Shown in pieces: positions 1 through 12,825 of a stretch of DNA of 64,000 nucleotides. Positions within the stretch are counted from its first letter, which is position 1. Every line of letters begins with the position of its first letter. The translations under genes and the position numbers were made by a program. The notes beneath the pieces are model-generated. The model saw nothing but the letters and a program-made list of their open reading frames with translations. It was not told where the DNA came from and did not search any database. Source of the DNA: Alectoria sarmentosa (lineage: Eukaryota; Ascomycota; Lecanoromycetes; Lecanorales; Parmeliaceae); contig WOGZ01000084.1 of assembly GCA_009733775.1 (NCBI GenBank), forward strand, positions 52,792 through 116,791. The letters are read 5' to 3'.

Positions 1-441
1 AAGAGGAATACTGGTGCGGGAACGCTGTACCACCTCATAGATGGCTATCAATGGCGTTAGACTGCGATAGGGTGTTGGGGTGGAGGAACGATGAGGTTGG
101 AAGTTTCGTGGAACATCAAGACAGAACCGAATGAGAAATCCAGGTGAGGGCCTTGGCAAAGTTCTGTATTCTTGGCGTCTTGGCACTCGTGGTGTCGATC
201 ATCAAAAGCTACTGTAATCCCTGCTTTGCTGCTTGGGGGCAACAACCGAGGAACCAAACAGGCCCAAAGTAGAGAGCCCTTCCACAATCAGGCGCCCTTA
301 ACGGTACACCAGCTGCTCTCGGATTAGCTTCTCCCTCATATCATCTCATCAAGAACTATATATGTGGTGCCTGAGCCTCTCCGTTGACGCTGAACATCGA
401 CATCCGCTCTCAGCGTCGGATCGCAAAACATCGTCGGAGAC
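1..441. other. 5' flank of the Ede1 gene, no gene seen
   Basis: No coding region could be supported here. The stretch directly upstream of the Ede1 start at 442 probably holds its promoter and 5' leader. Short open frames on both strands lack recognisable motifs. Confidence 0.4.
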
Positions 442-3400
442 ATGGCTGACGTGGAGTCTCAACAACGCGAGGTACAACGTATGTAAAGCTTCGAGGTCTA
501 GACCCCTTGTGCCAATCCAATTAAAGCTGACTGCCTTTCGATTCCAGAGCATCCCAACCTCCACCTGAGCCCTGAGGAACGACGCCTTTTCGGCCAGTTA
601 TTTGCCGCTGCGGATACCGAAAAGATTGGTGTCGTGACTGGAGAGGTGGCAGTGAAGTTCTTTGAAAAGACACGACTACCGTCGGATGTTCTAGGAGAGG
701 TGGGCATACGGGGACCACGCGAGTTCTGACTCGTGCTGACACAGACAAAATAATACAGATCTGGCAAATTGCGGATAGCGAGAACCGAGGATTACTCACA
801 CCTGCTGGATTCGGTATTGTTCTGCGATTGATCGGATACGCGCAAGCAGGGCGGCCGGTCTCCGCCGAGCTTGCATTGAAACGTGGGTGGATAATCAACA
901 TCAGAAGCGAAGAGAGATATTGACCGCGCGTCTCATAGCTGGTGGACCACTGCCCAAGTTTGATGGCATCACGGGTCCTGCTGGACCACCACAGGCGCAG
1001 ATACAGGCACAGGCACAGCCTTTGCAAGCCCAGAACAGTGGGCCCATCAGAGTTCCTCCATTGACTCCAGACAAGGTTGCGCAGTACTCGTCTCTCTTCG
1101 AAGAGTCGGGCGCGCAAAATGGAGTGTTATCAGGTATGGTTATCTCCTACCCCGCTGCTCAGGCACCAATTGCTGAGTCTAAAACACAGGCGAAACCGCA
1201 AAACAAATCTTCGAACGAGCCAAACTGCCTATCGATGTGCTCGGTCGCATATGGAACCTTGCAGATAGGGATCAAAAAGGGTATCTGGGGCTGACGGAGT
1301 TCATCATTGCTATGCATCTGTTGGCATCCTATAAGAACGGATCGATGCGCGCCCTACCGCAAATACTACCCTCTGGGCTCTACGAAGCGGCAGCCAGACG
1401 AGGTGTTGCGCGACAAGTGACAGGTTCTCGACCAACTTCAGACACAGCTCCAACATCTGCGTTACCCCGACAATTCACTGGCACAGGACACCCAGCCCAG
1501 GCACCACATGCAGCTCGTCCACAGCAAGCGCCCTTCCAGCAAGCGACTTCGACGGGAGATCCATGGACTGTCAGCCCTCAAGACAAAGCACAATTCGACC
1601 AGATCTACGCTACTATTGACACACAAAACCGTGGATATATAACAGGAGAGCAAGCAGTGGGCTTCTTTAGCAACTCCAGGTTGCCAGAGGATGCACTTGC
1701 ACAAATCTGGGATCTCGCCGATATCAACTCGGAGGGCCAGCTCAATCGAGATGAGTTTGCTGTTGCAATGTACCTCATCAAGCAACAGCGGAGTAAAAGA
1801 GATGGCCGAGATATCTTACCACAGAGTCTGCCTGACAATCTAATACCACCAAGCATGCGTCGCCAGCCTGTAGCGCCGCAGCAGCCTACCGCCCCCGTCT
1901 TTGACAATGCTGCAAATATTAGTGCACCAAAATTGGCGTCCGAGGATCTGTTCGGTCTTGACGCGTTCTCGGCTCCTTCTTCTCCACCGCTACAGCCACA
2001 GGCTAGAGCAACTGGCGACTCTGCCTACAATGGGACGCCCCCTCGAAATACAAGCTCACCTGTGTCTCAACCATTCCATCAACAGCAATCACAGCTTCAG
2101 CCATTTCCGCAACCACAATCACACTTTAAGCCATTCGTACCGTCGTCATCCTTCGGGCAGGCTATGATGACTCCTCAAGGTACTGGTACATCAGCCAGTA
2201 CAAGCAGTCCTGTGGTGCAAAACCGGGGTCTCCCACGGCAGCAACAAAAACAGCCCTCTGCCATGGATGATTTACTTGGCGACAACGATCCCGAAGTTAG
2301 CAAAAGACTCACCAGTGAGACGTCAGAGCTTGCCAATCTATCCAATCAGGTCAGCAGCTTGACAGGTCAAATGCAAGATATCAAGACTAAGCGCGGCTCT
2401 ACGGAACAAGATCTGTCTCACGCACAATCGCAAAAGCGGGACTTCGAAGGTCGACTGTCTCAGTTGCGATCTGCGTATGAGCAGGAGGTCAGAGAGGTCC
2501 AGGCTCTGGAGGAACGGCTGAGAGGCTCCAAGAGTGAGACACAGAAGCTTCAACAAGACGTGGCAATGGTTCAAGGCACCCATGAGGATCTTCAGAATCA
2601 ACATCGACAGATCAGCGAGGCCTTCAATGTCGATCAGAGTGAGAATGCTAATCTGAAAGAGAAAATTCGCCAAACCAACGCAGAGATCAGCGAGATGAAG
2701 CCGCAACTTGAGAAGATGCGATCTGATGCCCGACAGCAGAAGGGTTTGGTGGCGATCAACAAGAAGCAGCTTGCCACCAACGAAGCTGAATTGGAGAAGG
2801 CAAAGGCCGATCTGGAGGCAGCTGCAAGAGAACACGAGGACGCTACGCGCGAGTTGGAGCAGAGCAAACGCGACCTTGAGGCTTCGTCTCAAGCTGTCTC
2901 TGAAGCGAAATCTCAAGTTCGGAGTCCACTAGCCGCAGTAGCCAGCCCTACCCCATCCACCGCGAGCATGAACCCTTTCTTCCGTCGAAATTCCAACGCC
3001 ACAACCGAGAGGGGAATTCCGCCCTTTCAAACACAGACTGTAGCATCGCCCAATCACAACGCCTTCGACAGCTTCTTTGGGCCATCCCTTGGCTCTTCTG
3101 AGCAGGCTCCTGGTCCTCCACCCTCCACATCCTTCATGAATGATCCACCGAATACCCACCGCGAAGCACCTGAGCAACCAACGGCCTTGGACCAGTCTCG
3201 AAGGTCGTCATACGGCCCTGATGTTGTAACTCCCTCAGCTTCGCCACCACCATTATCCAACTTTAGTGATTCTCCGCAAATTATCAGCGAACCACCGGCG
3301 CCTCCGCAGTCTCGACAGATCACTTCCAGCTTTCTACCTTTCCGACATGACCCAGAACGCTTTGATTCCAACAGCCCATCAGTGAGAGCCAATCCTCCTG

Positions 3401-5240
3401 CAAGCCGCATGGATGACACGTCCGAATTTGAGGAATCAACGGAAAGGCAGACCTCGACTGCTGAGCCTTTAATTCCCGAATCGCCGAGGCAGCACTTCGC
3501 AGAGATGGCTGCCAAGCCTCCTCAGCCAGAGGCGCCGCAATTTACGCCACCATCTTCACAGCAGACCCCCACGGCATCCAGTGAAGGCATTCGACAGCAA
3601 GAAGCTGCCATTCCTGACGAGACGGCTGAGTCCTTTGGTATGCCAAGTGTGACCCGCGATGTTCCTGGCGCGTTCCCTGGGGACGAGACGCCTGAACCAG
3701 AGCCCATCTTCTACCAATCTGTCAAGACACCGTACAGTAGCTCGAAGATCGATCCTCGCGTAGATTCCATACCCCGAGACGGGATTCCGGAGTCCACGGA
3801 GGAACCTTTAAAAACCACGTCTGGGAGTATACCAGCCGTCAATGATCCTTTTGCTATGGCCAGTGACGATTCGCATATCCCTATTACTGCTAAAGATGAC
3901 TTCGACGCCGCTTTCTCGGGTTTTGGTGACAAGGGGAAAGCGCCAGAGCAAAGCAATAGGAACATGACAACCAATGGCTTTGAATCGGCCGAGGCACCCA
4001 AGTCTCATGGCGAGTTCCCTCCAATCCAGGAGTTCGCTGCAGAAGATGAGAGTGATAGCGATGAAGATCAAGGCTTTGGTGACAACTTCGCAGCTCACTC
4101 TGCCAATCGCAGTGCGGATTCCGGACCCAACCAGGCCTTGCAGGCTCCAAATGTATCAGATGGTTTGGGGATGGCGCCAACTCGTCCTCCTTTCGGTACC
4201 ACTGACACGAACACCAGTCAGTTGCCCACGCCTGGCGCTCAGATATCACCACCAACGTATGATCAGACCGTGGGATCTCCCGTCGATGAAGCTGGTCATC
4301 GCAAATTTTCTAACCAATTCCCGGCGGAGTATAGCGGCCTATTACCTTCACGTATTGATCCTACTTCACCTACAACATCGCCACCTCCGCAACCAGCTGT
4401 TGCATCGCCCGTTGCCTCAACAGCCGGCATCGATAGAGGCCTGAACTTTTTCGGAGAAGACACAACGGAGCAAGCAGCAGGCCATGATACCATTGGCTCC
4501 TCATTCTCACACGACCACTCCCCAATGTCTCCAGGCGCCTCAACCGTCGCTGCCTACGCCTATACTCACACATCATCGCCGCCACAACAGCAATCTCAGA
4601 CTACCTTTCCACCAGTCCCAGCCAAAGCTCCCATCCACGACGATTTTGATGACGAATTCGGTGATCTCTCCGAAGCAAAAGAAGCTTCCGAAAAAGGCGA
4701 CGATGATTTGACCTCCTCCCGCCACAATGACTTCGAAGATTTCAACCCCGTCTTTGATTCACCCGCCGCATCACGCCACACAGCGCAATCCTCCAGCACA
4801 TTTCCCACGAACGACTCCTTTGCCGATTTTGAATCCTCCTTGGCAGGCGCCGGTTCCTCGTCGCGTCAACAACAAGGGGTGCACCAGACACCATCGCACG
4901 ACTGGGATGCGATCTTCTCTGGACTGGACACGCCGCAGAACAATGGCGTTCAAGGCGGACATAGCAACGAATTTCCCAGTCCGCCAAGGGAGCAAAGTGG
5001 AAAGGCCGCAGAGAAGCCGGCGACGAACAGGACGATGACGGAAGATACAACATCGGACGATCCGATCTTGAAGGAGCTTACTGAAATGGGATATTCAAGG
5101 GGAGAGAGTCTGCAGGCGTTGGAGAGGTTTGACTATAATCTTGACAAAGTACGGTGACCATCCAACTGCACTGTGATCAATGACGATACTAAATATTGGG
5201 TGCGTAATAGGCGGCCGATTACCTCACTTCTAAGTCGTAA
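442..5240 (+). CDS. EDE1: Ede1-like EH-domain endocytic scaffold with C-terminal UBA
   Basis: This encodes a scaffold of the Eps15/Ede1 family, which acts early at sites of clathrin-mediated endocytosis and binds NPF-motif adaptors and ubiquitin. Six exons join in frame: 442-478, 548-699, 759-882, 939-1133, 1190-5148 and 5211-5240, giving about 1498 residues. Three EH domains lie at roughly residues 13-105, 125-220 and 288-372. The second and third show the hallmark loops IWNLADRDQKGYL and IWDLADINSEGQLN. A P/Q/S-rich linker follows, then a coiled coil at about 535-750 and a long acidic, proline-rich disordered region. The C-terminal UBA (about 1457-1498, containing MGYSRGESLQALERFDYNLDK) is completed only by the last 10-codon exon (AADYLTSKS). 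Reading through the last intron instead would stop early and truncate the UBA. Length and order match filamentous-fungal Ede1. Confidence 0.95.
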
Positions 5241-6120
5241 TACCAATTGAAAGATGAGACTTCGCACTTTGCATAGCCTTTACACATTCTATTTTTCAAC
5301 AGGGGCAAAAGAGAGGAGACAAACTTTCTTCATATAATCACTTAGCGAACGCATGTTACGTTTGTATAATACCAGAATGATATCAAGCTCCCATGCACGT
5401 TCGGTGCTCATTGATATTTCCTTGAGCATTGTGGTAGTGGGATGGTGATCTTCCCAACTTTGTATCTATATACCTATTCTCTTTCGTTCAGCAATCTTGA
5501 TGACAGACAGTCGCAATGTCTTTTAAAGAAAGACCCAAGTGTTTGATCCAAACAAACGACTTTACTCATGCCTGACAGGCTTTCTATCTCAAAGCTACCA
5601 GAAACCAATCATTCCTCCGAAGAGCCGCACATCGCCTCTCGGCACCAGCCGGGTTCAGGCTTGTACCAGCAGTAGCCTTGAGGCTAGACAACGACAACAC
5701 ATTCTCGACCTGCTACCCGCTGAGGATGTTTGGAAACAGCATGAGGGCGTGGTTTCGGAAAGAAATAATTATAATAATTGCAGGGCTTTAATTCGCAAGT
5801 CATCGCTTTACATTGGAAGGAGCTTGGAGGACGGTGGATGAATGAGGGCGAGTGCAGATGTTTGGAATGACAGAGCCTAAGGCCCAGTGGAGGCTCATTT
5901 CGAAAGCCAGTGTACTAAAGCCCTTACTTCAGTGTGAGCCGCAGCTTTTCAAGTGCTCCCGAGGGCGTTCACCAATGAGTAGCTCGCTCACCGAATGCTA
6001 AGGACGTTCGATCGTGTATCCTGTTGCGAGCATTTGGTTCATACTAAGAGCGCGACATTAAGGTAAAAGTGGGAGAAAATAAATGGGCTTGATCTCGGTG
6101 GCAGCCTTCTTCGGATACGA
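5241..6120. other. Intergenic, no gene seen
   Basis: About 880 bases between the Ede1 gene and the inverted-repeat element. It contains short frames of no more than about 100 codons without motifs. The Ede1 3' untranslated region must lie at the start. Confidence 0.4.
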
Positions 6121-6142
6121 CTACCTTAGCGGAAGGCTATGA
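6121..6142 (+). repeat. Left terminal inverted repeat
   Basis: 22 bases that match the reverse complement of 6770-6791 without mismatch. Confidence 0.9.
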
Positions 6143-6788
6143 GTTTGAAAAACTGTATTTAAACTGTAATTGCTTACGAGACCGCCTTTAGGCAGCTGTT
6201 AAATAATATAACTATCGTATCGAAACATTTATATTACGTTGTGAATCTTTAACGATTTCGTTTATAATACGATAATAAGTTAGTTTTCACGCATAGACGT
6301 TAATACAAAAATAATAAATATGATCCTATTATCGTTCTCCACCAAAAACCGTCGTAAAACCATTATGATACATTGAAATTTGTCAAGCTTGCCAAGCCAA
6401 ATACTCGAAAATACTTTATATTAAAAAACATCAACGCTTTTGAAGATTGAAGTTCAAGAATGAACGATTTGAACGATTTTCTCGCGAGGGTGACCTTCCT
6501 TATATATGCGCCCATGGTTGTGAGAATTAATGGGAGATGAATATGGAGGTTCATTAGGGAATGTTGATCCCTATCGGATATATCGAAGCTAATTGTAAAA
6601 TACAGCTGATTAAACAGATTTCGGTTAATTCTTGAACCCGTAACACAGGTTTTAATCGTAACTTTAGAAAAACGTATTACAATTATCATCGCCTTTAGGC
6701 AGAGGACTTTAGTGAAACCGTTAATTTTGAAAAACCGTAGAAAACCCATGTAGATACCGTTCGCCCAATTCATAGCCTTCCGCTAAGG
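6124..6788. mobile_element. 665-base TA-flanked element with inverted ends, relic or non-autonomous
   Basis: A perfect 22-base inverted repeat (6121-6142 against 6770-6791) bounds an AT-rich body. Its outermost bases read CTA...TAG, so a TA target duplication with 19-base terminal repeats starting CCTTAGCGG is the simplest reading. TA duplication is typical of Tc1/mariner, pogo and Fot1 elements. A 13-base motif (CGCCTTTAGGCAG) occurs near both ends in direct orientation. The body has one 130-codon minus-strand frame (6363-6773) with no motif I can identify, so it is either non-autonomous or decayed. Confidence 0.8.
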
Positions 6789-6791
6789 TAG
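6770..6791 (-). repeat. Right terminal inverted repeat
   Basis: Reverse complement of 6121-6142, perfect over 22 bases. The flanking bases outside differ, which fits a boundary at TA. Confidence 0.9.
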
Positions 6792-7223
6792 GCATCGGAA
6801 TGCGAACGCACCTTCCCAATGCGTGTTAACTCCATGCTTGTCAGCCCGCCCTCTTCGACCATCAACCGTTAACAAACATCCGTTCCACAACACCATCATC
6901 AGACCTTTTACAGAACTTTTAGCTGCCTGCACCAAACCGCTGTGTTTGTGATCTTCACTGCTGGCTGTGTATATCGTTCTATTGCTTGAAGCAAGGCCTC
7001 AGAGGTTGGCAAGCTGACTTCCAGCCTGAACCGAGGGTGGTGAGCAGAATTGTCGATGCGTCTCAACCCACACGCGACCACTTCAAATGATTGCGTCCCA
7101 AAAGAACACCACTCTCACGCCAAGCTTCCCGTTAATCCTAGTTTCCATACACGATAGATCTATTCGAGCCAGTAACAACAAGCCCATCGTCGTAATCAGT
7201 AACCGAGTGTTCAGGACTGGCGG
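6792..7223. other. Upstream region of the NLR gene, no gene seen
   Basis: About 430 bases between the TA element and the SesB-NACHT gene. No coding signal seen. It presumably includes the receptor's promoter. Confidence 0.4.
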
Positions 7224-10200
7224 ATGATCATGGCAGAAGCTTTGGACACATCCTCCGTAGGAGGCACCTCAAAGGAGAAAGAAGGTCCAATATATGTCAA
7301 AGACCTGGGGCTCACACAGATCGATGGCCACCCAGAAGATCATCCATTTATTGCCGATGTGATATTCGTTCACGGTCTGCAGGGACACCCCAGGCGTACA
7401 TGGCAGTCGAAATTGAACGCCGAGTCCAGCGTAAGGCCCCAGAAACGTTTCAGGCCATTTTCCTGGAAGGACACGGAAGTAATAGCTCATGACGATCCCA
7501 AGCCGTTCTGGCCAGCGGATATACTTTCACAGGACCTCAAGGATGTCCGAATATTAACATTCGGCTATGACTCGAAAGTGACGAATGGATTCATGGCCCT
7601 AACAAGCAAGAATGGCATCTTTCAACATGGAAATTCTTTTCTCAGAGCCGTAGGCCGTGCCCGGATCGGACATCGTCAACGTCCTATCGTGTTCGTAGCA
7701 CACAGCCTAGGCGGGCTCGTCGTTAAACAAGCCTTGATCGAGGCGCGGAAACAGACTCATGAACCCGATTTGCTTGATATTTACGATTCTACTCATGCTA
7801 TCATATTCTTCGGTACTCCACACAGAGGTTCAGATCTCGCTTCATGGGGTCTCATGCTCAGTACCATTGCTGAAGCCGTTCAGCTCGACACAAATAACGC
7901 TGTCCTTAGAGATCTGGATCCTGCGAGCGGCAGTTCAAAACTAGAGGAGATGAGATTGGATTTCGATGACATACTTCGAGATGGTCATCGATCGAGAGAG
8001 TTGCGTGTGCACTCTTTCCAAGAAGAGGAAGGTATGACAAGTATCAAATGGCTTGGCGGCAAGGTACGTTCTTGTGCAAAAATCCCATTACGGCGCATTG
8101 TCATGCAAAGCGACAGTCGCAGCGATATCAGCCCAGACATTCAAGTAATATCAGTTCGAGGACGATTTCGTTGGCGTAGTAAGCCCATTTTTCTGGTACG
8201 ACACGCACACGTTCCAAGAGATTAGAGCGAGGGTCGTCTAGCACTCCAGACCAGCTCTCAAGATGTTCACCAATTCTGCTTGTCTTATGTGCAGCCAGGG
8301 CGTTCAAGCCGAATGAGTTGATTCATGTCGTTCTTGGTGTCTAGATTGCTAGAGCGTTCGTCAGACTAAGATCCTCCTTTTATCATTTGTCATTCCTCGA
8401 TGTATTGGCAGATGGTTGCTTGACTAAATGGGCTAAAAACTTCAAGGTTGTCCCAAACGATTCGTCATCCCTAGACTCTCGAAAATATGGTAACGACACA
8501 ATTCATGCGAATCACATGAACATGTGCCGTTTCAACGCAAAAGACGACGACGGCTACGAGAAATTCCGAGGTGCTCTAGCAAAGTTCATTGAAGAAATCA
8601 GGAGCGAGCAGCATAATCGCAGGGCTGGTCAGTCTTCATCATAAACATGGTTTGAGCCACCATATGAAGCAGGATGTGAAGAGACTGATTGAATCTGTGT
8701 TCAACAGAACTACTGCACACCCTTGACTACGCAGAAAGACGTTCCCGAGAACTTCAGTTGCAAAATTCAGACGCAAACGAGGAGTCCTTCTCCTGGATAT
8801 GGTCGTCCCCCTCCTCCTTTGGTAGTTGGTTGTCAAGTTGTGAAGGGGTATACTGGATATCCGGAAAACCTGGGAGCGGGAAATCTACATTGGTAGATTA
8901 TCGCGTACATGATCGGACGAAAGTAAAGTTGCAACAGCACAGCCACGAGGACTGGATAGTTCTGCGTTTCTTTTTCGATTTCCGCGGGGGCAAAGGTCTC
9001 CAAAACAACTTTGAAGGCTTACTCAGATCACTTCTCTACCAGCTCATCAAAGAGATGCCCCACATTGACAGCTTGGGTTTAGATGACAGCAAACAAGACT
9101 CCTTCTCCGGCTGGCATGAGCGCAGGCTCCGCGACACTTTGCACAGCGCACTCAGTAAGATCATTGGAGGGGTGTGTATCTTTGTGGACGGGTTAGACGA
9201 ATATGAAGGCAGTGTCCTACGACTCATCCAATTCCTCAGGAGCCTAGCTACAAGCGACGACAGGCAAAAGACTTTGACCAAAGTTTGTGTCTCAAGCCGC
9301 CCCGAACCAATACCTGCTCAACTTCTGCAAAATCTCCCGAACCTAAGCATCTCGGATCACAATGAGCCAGGTATTCGATCGTACTGTCGTCTGACAATCG
9401 AGGGATTGGGATCCGAAGCTCACGAGGACCTGGACATCTCGCAACTATCTCACACCATTGCAAGGAGAGCAGAAGGTGTGTTTTTGTGGGCTCGTTCCGC
9501 ACTGGAGGAACTCATGCTAGGCTACTGCGAAGCCGAGGACACCAACGAAATTTTAGAGAGACTGGAAAAGATTCCTCAGAGTTTAGAAGAGGTTTACGAC
9601 CGCATGCTAGGTCGTTTAGAGCCAACAGCGAAGAAAGAATGTATGATTATGCTACAGCTTGTACGCTTTGCAAAGAGGGGGCTCTTATGGCAAGAGCTTC
9701 TCGTGGCAATCGAAATTGCCATGGACAAAGATGTAATCCTGACCGAGCGCACGGATCCGAAAGAATGCAAAGTTTTTGCTCGAAGACTGCGTGCAAAGGC
9801 AGCTGGACTCTTGGAACTTGTCAATAAAGAAGATGCTTTTAACAAAAGTTTCCTTACACCGAAGTTGATACACAGAAGTGTAAGCACATATCTGAACCAG
9901 AAAGGATGGCAAACATTGGGAGGATTGGCAGAAGACAATTCGGTCGAACACGAGTCGTTCTACGCCGATACATGCACTCGGTATCTCCATCACCTACTGC
10001 GTCATTGCAATTTGGAAAAAAATACTAGTCAAAGTATTTGGGAGGTATGGTTCGATGACAATGTTTTCTACTGGCTCACGTCCCGGAAACCCAATTCGGT
10101 TGGTGTATATCCTTTCTTCACTTATGCTGCGTGCTATATCTTTGAGCATGCAAGCTTCCTAGAGCGGCATGGGGATTCTTCATACGGACTACTTCACAAG

Positions 10201-10974
10201 TCTTTGACAGAGCAAATCGCCTGTCTCCACATTTATTGTGTAACTAGATTGGACGCAGATTTATGTCAACGCTGTTACAGAGTACCTTGGGAATTAGTGT
10301 TTGAACGCTTCGACGCCACCTACATGGCATTTCTTCATGGACTTGTGTTATATTGCCAAAGTGACTTGGCAACCAGATCACCAGGACAATTCTTTTGGAG
10401 TCGAGCTTTGGGATGTGCACTCTTCTCGAGCGAATCGTGGGATGACAATCATGCTTCCGAAGTCCAAGAAGCGGTCTCTTTAGCATTACAGAACATTACT
10501 ACTATACAGCGATTTCACCTTGAGCAGGTGCTCATCAAACCCGAAGTTGGGCGAAGGAGGTGGACGCTACACTCCGCCGGAGTCGTGAAGCTGGTGCTAC
10601 AACATGAGTCAATAAAAACTCTTCGGCTTGTCGACAGTAAGGGGCAGACTGTTACACTTCTTTGGTTTTTCACTCAACTTGGTGATTGGCACGCTTCTGA
10701 GGAGCTTTTGAGTTGGCTGATCGAAGGAGCAAACCGCAGAGGAGAAGACATACGTCAACCATGTTGCCTTGAGGGAAATCTGATTGAGACGTTACTAAAA
10801 CAGAGTCCAACCCCAAACAGAAGCGTGAAGCTCCAGCGTATTCGCATGTACTACGAATCAATGTCTTGGCCCTTTGAATACGATTCCGTTGAAACAGGAA
10901 GGGAGGGACAAGACGGGCCCTTTCGTCGAGACAGTCTTTCGGGAAACGATTCCGATGAATTAGAGGGGGACTGA
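7224..10974 (+). CDS. SesB-type hydrolase / NACHT NOD-like receptor
   Basis: Fungal NOD-like receptor with an N-terminal alpha/beta-hydrolase domain of the SesB class and a central NACHT NTPase; such proteins are linked to heterokaryon incompatibility and non-self responses. Exons 7224-8063, 8447-8627 and 8708-10974 join in frame to about 1095 residues. Hydrolase signs are VHG near residue 50, the nucleophile elbow AHSLGG (Ser about 161), GTPHRG near 197, and NHMNMCRF in exon 2, which probably carries the catalytic His. NACHT signs are Walker A GKPGSGKST (about 393-401) and Walker B IFVDGLDE (about 497-504). The C-terminal 450 residues show no ankyrin, WD or TPR repeats that I can see. The first intron (383 bases) is unusually long and could hide a small exon. 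The start was chosen as the first ATG; a second in-frame ATG follows two codons later. Confidence 0.85.
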
Positions 10975-12825
10975 TAAGATGGATCCTTTTGTCGACAAAG
11001 TCTCTCCTGAAATGTTCAAACAATGGAACCAGCACATGAAACCGTGAGCTCTATCAACGAGTCTGCTGGGAGGAATCGATAAGCGAGGAGGTTGTTGGAC
11101 AGAATGTCCGTCATCAAGAGGGGGACCTGGCCAATCTGAATGTCAAGGATGATGACTGTTGATATGGAAGGATGTCTGTGTGCTGAGCGTGATGGAAAAC
11201 GGAGCGAATGAAAGGGATCAGGCCAGACAGACGCTGAGCGTTGTTGAGACGGAGCCTTGACCGCTTTTGTATCTGTTCGACCACTTTTGCACATCTTTCT
11301 TCTTATAATTTCGCCTCTATTACTTTAGGACCTCTGACGACAAGTGTTGTTCTGTAAGGAAGTGGTAAAATGGAGTAGTGGACAGGGGGCAAAATTGGGT
11401 ACAGCAAATGAAGGTTTAATCGTTACAGTGGGACTGTGGGTTAGTGAGTCGCATAGGAAGTCAGCGATTAGTAGCCATGAGCCATGGCCCCCACATGGAA
11501 TATTATGGAAAAGCGGCCATAGCAGGATACACGTGTCATGATGGAGTGATATATATGCCTGTCCTGCACCTGGTAATGGCTCTTCATTCGATTTCATCTC
11601 TTTCAAAGCCATAGCATTCTCGCGCCACCCGCCCGCACCTGCATATAGCTTCATTTTTTCACTTCAGGCTTACCTTATGTCGTACAGACATGGGGAAGTT
11701 TTTCTTAGCGCTAGAATACGAAAACATGCCTGTTTCAGGCCTCTCTAATTCGCTGCTGGCCCTAGCGCTGGGACAGCCCAATCCACCACTACTACTAACG
11801 TCATGCGCATGCCCCTCATTTGTGCGTGTGATGTGTGTTTTTTCGAGCATGCGAGCAACTGACTGAAAGAAAGCTTTGCTGTCCTAATAGTCAAAAGATG
11901 GAAAGGAAAAAAGGCTTGTTTTTGCGTGAAATAAGGTTGACGGATTAGATTCCTTGTTCAAGATTCATGCCAGCTGGAGTAGTACTAACACACTGTTCTT
12001 AATAACATAGGTACTGTTAGTACTGGATACCTTAGTGTGTGATCATGCAGTTGTCCGATTGGCTGATTCCAATACACTCCCCAGTCATCAAGTTGGTGGT
12101 GCCATCTACCCTTCTTTCCATCTGAACCGCCCAAACAATCATACCCCGGTGCTACAGTCCATTTCAGACGCCTGGGGTAGTGTACGATCTCCGAAAGATC
12201 CTCTCGATCATCGTCGCACATTTCCCATAACCACGGGAACACGTCGTGCCATTCCTGGTCTTGGGACGATCAATGAAGCCGGAAGCTGGTACAAAGTGTG
12301 CGCGCCTAGATGCTGCTGATGCTGATGCTGTTGTCACTGCCCCTGCCCTGTCGACGGCGTCCCTTGTTGACACCCTAGCCGGCAGCCTTGGTTCATTTGC
12401 GGAAAGTGTGATTGGTTTTGGAAAAGGGGCGGACGTGGTCGGTATGCGTAGAATTGTGTTCCGTGGCCCGATCGTGGCGGGGCTACATAGGTGTCTCTTG
12501 TCTCCTCGGTCTTTGTGGCAATTCGACGCTCTGCGAGCACTATTTGCGGTAATTATTACCGCAAAAACTCAAGCCTGTGTTGCGACGATCAAGAATGGGA
12601 GAATGAGGAAAGGGGATGTGAAGAAAAGTCCTGATCGTGCCTCGCAAAATGTTCAAGCGCATATGCATCCCTTCGTTTTGGTAACCAACCAATATCCTAT
12701 GCTTTGCTGATCGAACAAGCATCGCCGAGGCTGACAGTCAGCAGTCTGGAGATTTCTAGGTGTAACAAACAACTTCTATTATCTCAGGATCCTCAACACA
12801 TCTCTCCCTACCTTTGTTACACAAT
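10975..12825. other. Intergenic 1.85 kb, no gene seen
   Basis: No frame with recognisable motifs or convincing splice structure on either strand. It holds a perfect 23-base palindrome at 12542-12564. Short overlapping frames on both strands around 12160-12710 look like chance. Confidence 0.4.
12542..12564. repeat. Perfect 23-base palindrome
   Basis: Two 11-base arms (TTTGCGGTAAT and its exact reverse complement) separated by a single T. It could be a binding site for a dimeric regulator or a small cruciform. It lies about 260 bases upstream of the DUF6536 relic and has no other context. Confidence 0.7.

Noticed and set aside
6363..6773. Possible transposase frame in the TA-flanked element
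   Set aside because: About 130 codons without catalytic residues or helix-turn-helix pattern that I could identify; not called as a gene.
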